From Chloranthus sessilifolius (taxonomy: Eukaryota; Streptophyta; Magnoliopsida; Chloranthales; Chloranthaceae), in assembly GCA_021018995.1 (NCBI GenBank), contig CM037587.1:60362104-60426103 (forward strand): a DNA stretch of 64,000 nt, written 5' to 3'. Each line of letters opens with the position of its first letter. The first letter of the stretch is position 1. The position numbers were made by a program, and so were the translations under genes. Shown here piece after piece: positions 10,515-21,409 of the stretch. The notes below the pieces were generated by a model. The model was not told where the DNA came from. It worked only from the letters and a program-made list of their open reading frames with translations, and ran no database searches.

Positions 10515-12062
10515 TTATAAAGCTTCATATGGTGCCATCCCAATGCTCGTCTGAAAACTGTTGTTATACGCAAACTCAATCAACGGTAGGTGCTGATCCC
10601 ATGACCCTTGAAGTTCTACCATACACGCTCTCAGCATGTCTTCAATCACCTGGTTCACTCGCTCTGTTTGCCCATCAGTTTGAGGATGGAAAGCTGAACT
10701 AAAATTTAGTCGCGTTCCCATTCCTTCTTGAAATTTCTTCCAAAACTTGGATGTATAAAGTGAATCACGATCTGAAACTATGCTGCTCGGAATCCCGTGT
10801 AATCTTACGATCTCCTTCATATATAAGTCTGCCAGTCTTCCTGCCTTATACATCATATTGTAAGGTAAAAAGTGCGCTGATTTGGTCAATCGATCCACGA
10901 CTACCCAAATGGCATTATGTCTCTTGGCAGTACGCGGTAATCCAATAATGAAATCCATAGAGATCGATTCCCACTTCCATTCTGGTATTGGTAAAGGCTG
11001 CAATAGTCCAGCAGGATGCCTATGGTCAATCTTCACCTGCTGACAGGTCAAACACCGTGACACGTATTCGGCCACGTCTTGCTTCAACCCTCTCCACCAA
11101 TAGTTCTTTTTCAAGTCTTGGTACATTTTGGTGCTACAAGGGTGGATAGCATAATTTGACTTGTGGGCTTCATCAAGAATCGTTCGTCTTAGATCGGCAT
11201 TGTCCGGAATGCAGAGATGGCCCTTGAACAATAAAGAACCATCTTCTTTCAATGAGAAGTCCGGCCTGATGCCTTCAATCACATCTTGATGAATCTTTAT
11301 TAACGTCGGATCTTTCATTTGTAGATCACGGATATCCTCAAATATTACCAGTCTCACTGATATGTTAGCCAAAAAGGATCCTGTAGCTTTCGACTCAATG
11401 TTTACATCATAGAGTGCCAGGTTTTCCAATAATTTCCACCGATGCATACCCAAAATCAAACAAGCTAACTGAGCTAAACTCTTCCGACTCAACGCATCGG
11501 CCACTACGTTAGCCTTGCCTGGATGGTACTGTATAGAACAATCATAGTCCTTGAGGAACTCCATCCATCTGCGTTGTCTCATGTTGAGCTCCTTCTGTGT
11601 AAACAGGTATTTGAGGCTCTTATGATCAGTGAAAATTTCAAACGTCTCACCATACAAGTAATGTCTCCAAATCTTCAGCGTAAAAATGACTGCTGCTAAC
11701 TCCAAGTCATGAGTCGGATAATTTTTCTCGTGTTCTTTCAGCTGTCTTGATCCATAAGCTATCACATTCTTGTGTTGGTTGAGCACGCAACCCAACTCAT
11801 TGTATGACGCATCGCTGTACACTGCGTATCCTCCACTGCCTGAAGGAATTGCTAGCACTGGAGCTGAAGTGAGTCTCGTCTTGAGTTCTTGAAAACTCTT
11901 CTCGCATGCGAGAAGAGCTCTTGAAAACTCTTCTCGGATGCCTTTCGTGTCAGCTTCGTGAGAGGTCTCGATATCTTTGAAAACCCCTCGACGAAACGTC
12001 GATAGTAGCCTGCTAACCCAAGAAAACTTTGGACATCGGTCACTGTCTTTGGTTGCTCCCAT
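10515..12062 (-). pseudogene. RNase H and integrase core of pol
   Basis: The genuine homology starts near residue 50 of this frame. RNase [25 protein letters not shown] and ADALSRKS. Integrase: an HHCC zinc region ending in CLTCQQVK, then the catalytic triad in [20 protein letters not shown] and [15 protein letters not shown] (D, D, E all present). The N-terminal 50 residues are out of the true frame: a 32-bp imperfect duplication at 11880-11943 shifts the frame relative to the RT piece. The frame ends with a stop in the usual YEALYGRRC region. Confidence 0.9.
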
Positions 12063-12700
12063 TTAACCACTGCTTCTATCTTTGCTGGATCTACATTGAC
12101 ACCGTGCTTTGAGACAACATGTCCCAAAAAGCTAACCTCTTCCAACCAAAACTCACATTTGCTTAGTTTGGCATACAATTGGTGTTCACGTAGTGTCTGT
12201 AGAGCAATCCTCAAATGTTCTTCATGTTCCATCTTGGATTTGGAGTATATCAAAATATCATCAACGAATACTACGACGCAGGAGTCCAGGTGTGGTTTAA
12301 ACACCCAATTCATCAGATCCATAAATGATGTCGGAGCATTCGTCAACCCAAACGGCATCACAAGGAATTCATAGTGTCCATACCGTATCCTGAAAGCTGT
12401 CTTCTGGATCTCCTCTGCCTTGACTCTCAACTGATGGTATCCAGATCTCAGGTCGATCTTGAAAAAATACCTCACTCCTTGCAGTTGATCAAACAGATCG
12501 TCAATTCTAGGCAAAGGGTAGCAGTTCTTCACAATGAGTTTGTTTAGTTGTCGATAATCAATGCATAGACGCATTGACCCATCTTTCTTCTTAACAAACA
12601 AGACCGATGCTCCCCACGGAGGCACGCTCGGTCTGACAAACCCCTTGTCCATGAGCTCTTGTAGTTGCTCTTTCAACTCCTTCAACTCAGCAAGAGCCAT
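11852..12700 (-). pseudogene. Reverse transcriptase of pol
   Basis: Gypsy-type RT. Visible motifs are [66 protein letters not shown] and the catalytic [10 protein letters not shown] (the YVDD box as FVDD). It ends in [15 protein letters not shown] and the tether to RNase H. It is separated from the protease by one in-frame nonsense codon at about 12725, and from RNase H by the frameshift near 11900. The conserved residues are intact. Confidence 0.93.
11880..11943 (-). repeat. 32-bp tandem duplication that shifts the pol frame
   Basis: The minus-strand word CGAGAAGAGTTTTCAAGA occurs twice, 32 bases apart. Thirty-two is not a multiple of three, so the RT frame and the RNase H frame no longer join. 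Confidence 0.75.
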
Positions 12701-12724
12701 TCTATATGGTGCTTTTGAAACAGG

Positions 12725-13335
12725 CTACGTTCCCGGTGCTAAGTCAATGGCGAATTCTACTTCTCTCTCTAGAGGTAATCTAGGCAACTCTTCTGGAAAG
12801 ACGTCGGCGAAGTCTCGCACAACTGCTATCTCAGAGATGACGTTCTTTTCTTCCTTGTCCTCCTTTAAGAAAGCCAAGTATCCACTGCAACCCTTCATGA
12901 TCATTCGCTCGGCCCTTATTGCTGAGATCAGTGGCATATGTGATGACCTCACTCCTTGAAATCGAAATGATCTTCTTATGTTGGGTCTGAAGATGACAAC
13001 CTTGTTCTTGCAATCGACCGTGACACAATGCTGCGCCAACCAGTCCATGCCAAGGATCACATCAAACCCTTGCATGTCCAGCAGTATCAACTTTACCTCC
13101 AATTCATGCACATCCAGGTCTCGAATTGCTACGATGACGGATTTGCAAGCTAGCTCTGTGTCCACTAACTCTCCAGTCGGAATAGACACAGATAAGACAA
13201 AATCCAACGCCTCTAGAATAATCTTCATCCTCTTGGCAAATCCTGGAGTGACGAATGAGTGGGTAGACCCTGGGTCTATCAACACTCTAGCATCATATCC
13301 AACGAAGCATCCTTTCTCATATACAGTTAGCGTAC
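12725..13335 (-). pseudogene. Aspartic protease of the Tekay pol
   Basis: Retropepsin domain with the active-site word VLIDPGSTHSFV (DPG, common in this clade) and the second-half words VILGMDWLAQH and VTVDCKNK. The region after it (ELPRLPLEREVEFAIDLAPGT) is the usual linker before RT. The natural reading begins at 13335, just after a predicted splice acceptor; the Met-started frame at 13375 reads through intron sequence. A TAG ends the frame before RT. Confidence 0.9.
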
Positions 13336-13503
13336 CTATAGTATACATACATACATACAATAATTTACATATCAATTTACACCCCTAATTCACATATAAA
13401 TTTAGTGTTTGGAAAATAATCTACACTATTTCCTAATGAATGCACCTTCTCTATCTAAAATTTTCAGGGAATTGACAACTCTTTATTTAAATGAAAATCT
13501 CAC
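13336..13503 (-). other. Probable 168-bp spliceosomal intron between gag and protease
   Basis: On the minus strand the gag frame runs to ...CATCCAAG and meets GTGAGATTTTC; the protease frame resumes after ...TACTATAG with GTACGCTAAC. Joining the two gives an uninterrupted frame through the join (Q-G-T-L-T-V). The intervening 168 bases are AT-rich, contain several in-frame stops and a TATG microsatellite, and encode nothing. Splice sites are canonical GT-AG. Confidence 0.7.
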
Positions 13504-14695
13504 CTTGGATGACGTCATGCATGTTCCCTGCTTCCTGAGCAGTGACTGCATAGGCTCTTCCATGAACGACCAACTTCCGTGCTTGAATGGGTCTTGGCGC
13601 TGAAACTGAAGCCGTCTTCCCTTTATCAACCTCGGGGCAATCCTTGATCAGGTGGCCCACCTTGCCAAATCGGAAACAACCCCTGGATCCCACTCTGCAA
13701 TCCACGGTCCTATCAGGCTTGCCACACTTGGCACAAGTCTCTCGAGGTGCATAAGAAACTGTACGAGAACCCTGTGTGACGGTAGCGCCAGTAGACATGG
13801 CAGGGCTCTCATAGCGTAAAGGTCTCCCCGACGCAAGTAGCGGAAATCTCTGTTGGTTGCTCTGTTGCGCCGGTCTTTCGAAACTCCCTTGGAACTGTGG
13901 TCTCTGATTTTAGGCCACGAACCTCGGCTTTTTATTCACCGGTTCGTAGTTCTCCATTCTTCCTTGATCTGTGTTTCCCCTTTGTTGTTCTCTCTGCCTA
14001 TATCTGTTATTATTCTCCTCTTCCACAACTAGTGCCTTGCTCATGACCTCTTCATAGGTCCTCAACTGAAATGGAGCTACTCCTCCCCTAACCTCAGGCT
14101 TCATGCCTTGCTGAAACCTCTTTGCCTTCATCACGTCGATGGCGACATAATCAGGAGCAAAATGGGCGAGTCGTAGAAACTCCACTCCATACTCTCTCAC
14201 GCTCATCCTCCCTTGCACTAATTGTAGAAACTGAATCTCCATTTGGTTTCTTACCACCTCTGGAAAATATTGTTTGTTGAACTCCTCAACAAACTCCTCC
14301 CAAGTCCACGGCAACTCTGGGGTCTCTTGAGCCCTATTTCGTATCACGGACTTCCACCAAGGCCCAGCCTCCCCATCTAGCATGTAGGCTGCCCATCTAA
14401 CACTCTCATCCTCTATGCATGTCAGCACGCTGAACACCTTCTCCATTTCCATTAACCAATTCTCTGTTGCCATCGTGTCTGCCTGCCCAGAAAACGTAGG
14501 AGGTCTCATCCTCCGGAACTCAGTAAAAGACAAAGGCACAGGCAATGTAGGTCCTACAGGTGGTGTAGGTGGCTGCTGCTCTCTTGCTGCATGAGCTGCA
14601 AAGGATGCGGCTTGTTGTGCCATGGCAGCTGCCATGGTCTCCATGGTGTGCATCATCCTTTGGCGCACCTCTCTATCTTCCTGTCTTTCTCTCAC
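13504..14695 (-). pseudogene. gag polyprotein (capsid and nucleocapsid)
   Basis: The frame is open from about 14872 to 13913, with the first Met at 14695; it continues after one TAA to the intron donor at 13504. The N-terminus is rich in Arg/Asp/Gln repeats (DRDRQDRDQ). The capsid domain shows FRRMRPPTFSG, ENWLMEMEKVF, AAYMLDGEAGPWW, FVEEFNKQYFP and SVREYGVEFLRLA, typical of plant gypsy gag. The nucleocapsid has two Cys clusters; in CFRFGKVGHLIKDC the second Cys of the CCHC knuckle is Phe, so this knuckle is damaged. Confidence 0.9.
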
Positions 14696-14970
14696 CCTCT
14701 CCTGTTCTCGTTGATCTCGATCCTGACGATCTCGATCCTCATCCTCTTGTTGTCTACTACTGCTGCCCCCTGGGGCCTCACTACCTCCTAAGGGTACTCG
14801 ATTGGTAGGAGAGATGTAACCATCTCCACTACGGAAACTTCTCTGCTGGCCTCCTCTCGGTCGGCCTCTTCCCTAGATGACATTGACGGCTGCATTTGAA
14901 ACTAAAGTTTCGTTAGCAGAAGTCCCTATGTTCTGACAAAAAGAATGATTGTCAGAATTGCTAAAAGAAA

Positions 14971-14984
14971 TGGCTCTGATACCA
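14971..14984 (-). promoter_or_regulatory. Primer binding site (Met-initiator tRNA)
   Basis: Minus-strand TGGTATCAGAGCCA begins two bases after the 5' LTR end. It is complementary to the 3' end of plant initiator-Met tRNA, the usual primer of this clade. It fixes the element's orientation. Confidence 0.92.
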
Positions 14985-14986
14985 AC

Positions 14987-17443
14987 TGGGACAACCCGAA
15001 TTTCGATACCTCGAACCCGTGCCATCAGCATGATCATCTTGACCATGCCCCCTGGTTAAGCACGGAACACTGGTATATCAAGCAATAGAAATAAACTGAA
15101 AATGATAACAATAATTGCAAAAATAATTCACTATTTAAATGCTGATCAAAAGACGGTTCTACCTTCATGCCCCTGCATGAATGGAGAACCGATCTGAACC
15201 ATCGATGATTGCCAATCATCACAAATGGTTCGCCCCAAAAAAATAATCCCAACAATTAATTACATTGTTTAACGAAAACTAGGCTTAACAGACCAAGCCA
15301 CACCAATTAAGCTCACAAAAACTCTCAAAGATGCACAATGGAGTCCTCTAGAAGAAGTACTCAGGAGGTGGCTCGAACTCGTCACCAGGCGCAAGGTCCG
15401 ACCCACCAGGGTCAACGTCCCCTGAAGCCTCAGCAGCTGCTAATAGTGGACCTGCGACATATAGTCTAAGGGGTGAGCTACATCCTAGCTCAATAGGGAA
15501 CAAACATAGTGAACATATAGATTAAAACCTCACATATATTCCATGATATTCTAAGCATGATGTAACTATGCAGATATTGAGAAAACAGTTGAAAAGCTAG
15601 CAATTTATGATCACATTTTTCTGGTAGTTTACACATGTCTTTTAATTACTCATGAATGATACTGACTAGGCCTAAAGCAAAACTTAACCTTTCAACTTAA
15701 GTAATCCCCGAGCAATATAGCATCGAGCCCCGATGAGATACCCTTCATCGTCATCTATATAGACAGTTTTAAACATATTCCCTGGGAATACAAACATATC
15801 ACAACATCCCTGGGATGTCCTTTATGTCGGATCGCCTTCGGCCTCTACGATTTCGCCGCCATATCGGGTCACCGGATATCCCCTGCGTGTGGGTATCCCG
15901 CCACGTCGGTGGGGTATCCTATCAAACCTCAAATAACAAAAATATCAGGTGCTTTACATATAATTATTCACCGTGTAAGTATGGTATCTTATATCAGTTA
16001 AGCCCTATCAGACATTATTCAATCTTAGATACATCCCTGGGATGTATCTATTCACTTGCATCACACCTGATGCTCTTATTACTTCACTTCCTCATCTCCT
16101 GGGGATGGCTCATTATTAGATGCTCTTATTGATGTCACTCACACACACTTTTCACAAAACTTTAAGCAATAAAATAGTTTTCAATTTGATTCTATATCAC
16201 TACATACATGCTCTTGCAAATTAAAATATATGTTCAAGGTGTTCCCTACCTCAAGTCTCTGATAATCACGCATCAAGGTCCCACGTGGCTCCTTGTGCCC
16301 AAGTTTACACGTACCACCTATGGTACAATATAACACATGAAATACATCAATAGAGATGTAACAAAGAAGGTCCAAGACCCTCCAAGAATCTCGAAGTCAA
16401 ACTAAAAGTCAACTAAAACGAAGCCAGTCGATTAATCGAACTCCAAGGTCGATTAATCGAATCTGATTCGATTAATCGATTCCCAAAATCGAATAATCGA
16501 GGTCCCCATTCGATTAATCAAATCCCACATCGATTAATTGAAATTCTCTACTCTATCAATTCGATTCTCAATTCGAGTAATCGAATTTCCAAAATCGATT
16601 AATCGATCCCAAATCGATTAATCGAAATTCGAAATCGATTAATCGAAATCCCATTTCGACTAGTCGATTTCCCCCGGTCATTTTCCTGCAGCCACTGGAG
16701 TTCACTGGAGGTTCTCAGTCGATTAATCGACACCAAAATCGATTAATCGAAATTCAAAGTCAATTAATCGAAACTCAGTTTGATTAATCAAATTCGGGTT
16801 CTTTGACTTTTCAACTTCTTGGCAAAAATCGATTAATCGAATCTCAATTTCGATTAATCGATTTGGCTGATTCAAATTTCTTTGTTTCTTCCAAATCTTT
16901 TCCTACTCTTTTTCCTTCATTTTTTTAAGCACTTAATCTATCATTTTAAATATTCTTGACCAAATTTAAACCTCTATAACCTATGCATTTAATTTACAAA
17001 TTTTACCTTCAATCAATCTCAAATTGATTAGGTCAAGGGGTTGGAAAGGCTAGGGTTCCAGCTTTGGCTTGAACGGATCCTTCGTGTCGAATCGACCTTT
17101 TAAATGCTTGAATCCCCTTCCAACCACCCACAATAACTCCTTGCTCAACACTCTTATTTACTCCTCTCTCTCTCTCTCTTCTTAACTCTCTTTTACTACT
17201 CTACATTGATTTTAGGGTTATTGCACCCTTATATACCCCTTCTCTATGTGTTGAGCACACACCCAAGATAGGTGTATGTGGCTCCAGATCTCATGTCACA
17301 TTCCACACACTCACTCTGTTTTCTCATCACATTCGTTCATCACACCCCGAGTTGGTTTCTGAACTCTTACTCGGTCAAACCTATAACCAGTCGGGCACAG
17401 ATCTGGAGGTCACTGTTTAACGCAAAATTTTCAGGATATTACA
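14987..17443 (-). repeat. 5' LTR of the Tekay element (2457 bp)
   Basis: It matches 4358-6891 over nearly its whole length. Its TATA box is at 17226-17239 (minus) and the CT microsatellite near 17165. Two clear differences from the other LTR: block 15820-15913 is unrelated to the corresponding block 5236-5310, and the palindrome island has lost about 50 bp. A segment present at 5166-5220 in the left LTR is also missing here. Confidence 0.9.
16425..16870. repeat. Palindrome island of the 5' LTR: ~17 copies
   Basis: Same TCGATTAATCGA array as in the left LTR, with about seventeen copies. Two motif copies are missing compared with the left LTR through a deletion between two CCCAAAATCGA words. 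The CACTGG dyad is kept near 16698. Confidence 0.9.
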
Positions 17444-17448
17444 CTAGA
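17444..17448. repeat. Target site duplication CTAGA (right)
   Basis: Perfect partner of the CTAGA at 4353-4357. Confidence 0.9.
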
Positions 17449-17684
17449 ATACTGAATGTTTAATAGATAGCGATATGTCTAGATTTAAAAAGATACAGAA
17501 GTGTACAAGATTGATAGATAGTGATATGCTTGAACAAGAATTTTTGAATGAAATGCTTAAATTTCGTTAGAGATAACAGAGTTTTATTATCAATAATGAT
17601 AAACATAAGTCCTCCATTGGACTTTAAACTAGGATAATACTTGATATAAGTGTAGGCTGACGAGATCCTCCCTTAGGATCGAGT
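17449..17684. repeat. Continuation of the 45-bp array and duplicated block, copy B
   Basis: 17449-17550 is the remaining, degenerate part of the 45-bp array (ATACTGAATG, GATAGCGATATG). 17555-17684 matches copy A at 3785-3920, including GATCCTCCCTTAGGATC. No gene. Confidence 0.7.
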
Positions 17685-18429
17685 CATACTGTGACAGCCC
17701 GGATTTTCCCAACCTAAACTTCCTGATATTTTTTTTTTTTATCCTATACCCAATGGGAAAACCCAAACCGCCAGATCGTAAACCACAATCTGATACAGAA
17801 TGCTTGGTACATCCATAAATAAACAGAAATCAAAGCAATTATTACATATAGCATAATTAAAACCACCATATCAAAAATCCAACAAGAACAAAACTAAATA
17901 AACACCAGTGATGACCAACCATCACCTAACAATGGTGTACACTAGTACGAATGTACCAAAACTTAACTCACCAAATCCACAAAGCACAATTCTACGATCC
18001 CTGAACAAAGTACAAATTCTTGTTCGAAAGCTCCCTTCTTTTAGTATGTAATTTGGGCCCTCCCAAACCTACACATGTGACGTATAGTCGGGGTGAGCTA
18101 ACAACTAAGCTCAGTAGAGGATAAAACAACATAAATTTACATTTAACATTCGAAAACATAGCTTCAACCAAGAGTCAAAACCATCATTTAATTCTGCTTC
18201 CAAAAACTTAATCATTTCCCTTCTTTTCAAACACATTATTTTTCAAAGCATTCATCAATTTCTTCTATTTCAAAACTCAACCTTAAACATTTAACTTTAC
18301 CATGATATTCCATCCAAAAGCACACATAACAAAAAGAATCTTAAAACAATTAGACTTATCCAGGAATATCCAAGATTTCACACACATTCCAAATAACGTC
18401 GAATTTGCAAATACAAACTCAAATAGCAC

Positions 18430-18850
18430 AAGGGTGTCAAAGGGTGTTCAATGTTTCCAAAGTGTCCAAGGGATGCAACGATGTCCAATGGTGTCCAAAG
18501 GTGTCCAATGATTCCAAAGTGTCTAAGGGATGCAATGATGTCCAAGGGTGTCCAAAGGTATCCAATGATTCCAAAGTGTCCAAGGGATGCAATGATGTCC
18601 AAGGGTGTCCAAAGTGTGTTCAATATTTCCAAAGTGTCCAAGGGATGCAATGATGTCCAAAGGTGTCTAATGATTCCAAAGTGTCCAAGGGATGCAATGA
18701 TGTCCAAAGGTGTCCAATGATTCTAAGGTGTCCAAGGGATGCAATGATGTCCAAGGGATGCAATGATATTCCAAGGGATGCATATGCAGCGTATGTATGA
18801 ATGCGTGTACGGATAGGCCGCCGTACTGGCCCAAGGGATGCAGTCAAAGA
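18430..18850. repeat. GTCCAAGGGATGCAATGAT-type minisatellite
   Basis: Words GTCCAAGGG, ATGCAATGAT and CCAATGATTCCAAA alternate many times in an irregular higher order of roughly 60 bases. It gives false open frames in three frames; none is a gene. A GTGTACGGATAGGCC segment at its right end matches the variable block of the left Tekay LTR. Confidence 0.8.
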
Positions 18851-19534
18851 ATCCAAAGGATTCATAATGCAAATGAAAATGTCAAAAGTCCAAGCGTCGT
18901 TGAGTAAATCATAGTTCCAAGGGTGTCAAAATGATTTACGAGTGTCACTAGCGATCTCAAGATCTTACTTTCAAAACACGAGTCGAGTTCAACAAAATCA
19001 AAGGTTATCTAGAATCGAACATTATCACATGCATAATCACAATTTCACGAGTTCATATTCCAAATCATAAGACTCCAATTCTAACATATCCAACTCCGAT
19101 CAACTCATCATATTCATGCAAACACATCTAATACTATGAATCAAGTCAAATATATAAATTTAGGTCGAGTTTCCCCTACCTTTATCTTGAGGTTGCGTGA
19201 AGCCAAGCAAAGTCCTTTCAATGGCCTTCCACCTCAATCTATATCACAAGCACACAATGATGCATCAAAGATCAACTCTACTCACTAATAACTTATATAC
19301 ATTTAAGTATTTTCTCAAAACCAAGGTTGAAACGGGCAAATTCATGTTATTATAGAATTTGACGCAACATTCCTCCTAAAGTTTGACCTTTAAAACTTTA
19401 GATTCATGAGTTTGTCAAAACACAAAAGTTGTAGATATCGTCATCCTCTTTCTAACGCCATAACAATTGTGTCAATTGGAGTTCGAGGTAAAACATTACG
19501 GCCAAAATACTGAAGTAGTATCAGCGAGCCCAGT

Positions 19535-19805
19535 CAAAATTGTTCGAACGATTTAAAATCGATCGAACGGTTTCTAATTTTGTTCGAACGATTTTCAAAA
19601 TTGTTCGAATGGTTTCTAATTTTGTTCGAATGGTTTTCAAAATCGATCGAACGAATTTCAAACAGACCAGAACCTTCAGATTTCATGCTTGACGAAATCG
19701 TTCGATCGATTTCTAATTTCGATCGAACGGTTTCGTCAGATTTCACCCTCAACTAATTTCTTTCGAACGGTTTTCAAAACCGATCGAACGGTTTCGTCAG
19801 ATTTC
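19535..19805. repeat. Dyad island of AAACCGATCGAACGGTTT type
   Basis: About ten copies of a dyad word centred on TTCGAA or ATCGAT with flanking AACG/CGTT arms (e.g. AAATCGATCGAACGGTTT, ATTGTTCGAACGATT). It lies about 740-1010 bases from the minus-strand start of the LTR, downstream of the TATA box, the same place as the TCGATTAATCGA island of the Tekay LTRs. Confidence 0.8.
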
Positions 19806-20320
19806 ACCCAAAATTAGATTCAAGCATCTCTAACTCATTTTTCTTTAAATCTTAACCCATTTTCTTCAAATCTCTCACTCATAATCTAACTAAGGATTAA
19901 TCTACATACAAATCACAACTTAAATAAAAAATTTTACCTTTAATCCAACGATTTTCTCCCCGATCGGTTCGTCTTCTTCCTAGCAAGCAAATGAGTTTCC
20001 AAACCCCTTTTGATCTTTCCAAGCCCCACGATTTTCACAATTTCGACGCGATCATTAGGTGATCATCCACACACGCTTCGTACAAACCTCTTATATGCAT
20101 CGATTCTTCGATCCGAGCTTTCACACAACAAGCTAGATCTTATTAGCTTGGAGTTCCGGATTTCACACAGATTAGAACACCTTCTTTAATCCTTCGCACA
20201 CAACGCATCCAAAGCCCATCTCTTCCTCTTGCTCTTTCTCTTCTCTCCTCTCCCTCTCTATCTCTAGAAACCTAAAGCCTCAACCTTTTAACCAAATGGC
20301 TTCTAAAAGAAGCCCCTCCC

Positions 20321-20336
20321 TCTCTTATACTTAAAA
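20321..20336 (-). promoter_or_regulatory. TATA box of the solo LTR
   Basis: Minus-strand CTTTTAAGTATAAGAG about 210 bases inside the LTR, the same distance as in the intact Tekay LTRs. Confidence 0.5.
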
Positions 20337-20549
20337 GCCCGGTTCACGTGTAAAATGCATACACGCCACAATAGGTGTATAAGACCCTATAAAATGATCT
20401 AACACCATACAGGTGTGCACTTTTCACACCAAAATTAATCAAATCTAAATCATCAAGTTGACTTTCACCCGCTCAAAATTAGTGACCTGACGGGCACATA
20501 TCTCGAGGCACACTATTCAAAGTCCAAATCTTTGGAATGTTACACATAC

Positions 20550-21409
20550 CATTTGAAACTCAGATTTGGCTTATGCTTGGATATAATAGAACATGAGTTT
20601 GAACTGATAGAACACTGAATGTAGGATACAGATACTGGTTTTTGAATGTATAGTTTGAATGAAGTGCTTGAACATGATAGTTACATGATTGAACATGATA
20701 GTAATGTAATTGATCATGAAATGGAATGAAATGCTTGATATGAAAATAGAAAGAATAGTGACATGCTCGAACATGATAGTGAAATGCAAAAGATGATAGA
20801 ATACTGACATGCTTGGAATTGAATTGATAGCAATCCGAAATGAAATGACAATAAAATGAAATGATATGATAGTAATATGATAGAATGCTGAAATGCTTGA
20901 AAAGAAATGATTAATAGTAACATGTTTGAACATAAGTTGGAATCTTGTCAAAATAAGTACATGACAGATACTCTTAAAAGTGTATAGAACATGAAGTCCT
21001 GAATACAGTACATGAAAGATAGAAAGGTAAATAAAGACAGAAAAATATAAATACAGTACATGAAAGATAGAAATATAAATAAATACAGAAACATGTGAAT
21101 ATAGAAATATGAATATTGAAATATATGATACAGAACCTCCAAAGTGAGGATATATGATACGGAACCTCATAAATGAGGATATATGATACATAACCTCAAA
21201 ATTGACGATATATGACACATAATACGGAACCTCAGAAATGAGGATACAAAATACAGAACTTCATAAATTAGGGTATAGAATACAAAATTTGCATACAGAA
21301 TATGAAAGATAGAATTGGAAAGACATGTATTGAATAATAAATTTGAATACAGAAAGATGAATAATAAAACGAAAACTAAAAATTTGAAAGTGAAAAGACG
21401 ATACTATTA
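20550..21409. repeat. AT-rich host repeat with 35-bp sub-array
   Basis: 20550-20610 continues the duplicated block interrupted by the solo LTR. 20650-20940 is degenerate ATGATAGTGACATGCTTGAA repeat. 21125-21290 holds about five ~35-bp units (GGAACCTCANAAATGAGGAT...ATATGATAC), whose CCTCA/TGAGG arms form small hairpins. No gene. Confidence 0.7.

Larger units (their letters stand above)
4358..17443 (-). mobile_element. Tekay/Del-type Ty3-gypsy LTR retrotransposon (chromovirus)
   Basis: This is a 13,086-bp element in minus orientation. It has two long LTRs (TGTGACAGCC.../TGGGACAACC... to ...ATTACA on the plus strand), a 5-bp CTAGA duplication, a Met-initiator tRNA primer site beside the right LTR, and a purine tract beside the left LTR. 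The order from right to left is gag, protease, RT, RNase H, integrase, chromodomain, which is the chromovirus order; the long LTRs and large size fit the Tekay/Del clade. Pol carries several nonsense codons and a frameshift, so this copy cannot make its enzymes. An extra intact ORF lies between pol and the 3' LTR. The two LTRs differ by indels and one replaced block, so the insertion is not recent. Confidence 0.92.
17690..20544 (-). mobile_element. Solo LTR of a Tekay-related element (2855 bp)
   Basis: It begins TGTGACAGCCCGGATTTT and ends GGAATGTTACA on the plus strand, like the Tekay LTRs, and is flanked by a perfect CATAC duplication (17685-17689 and 20545-20549). There is no internal domain, so it arose by LTR-LTR recombination. 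Shared landmarks with the other LTRs: 'GACGTATAGTC.GGGTGAGCTA' near 18080, 'CCTACC' near 19177, a dyad island at 19535-19805 and a minus-strand TATA box at 20321-20336. It carries its own minisatellite (18430-18850). Confidence 0.88.

Noticed and set aside
18378..18865. Overlapping frames on both strands in a repeat
   Set aside because: By-product of the GTCCAAGGGATGCAATGAT minisatellite.
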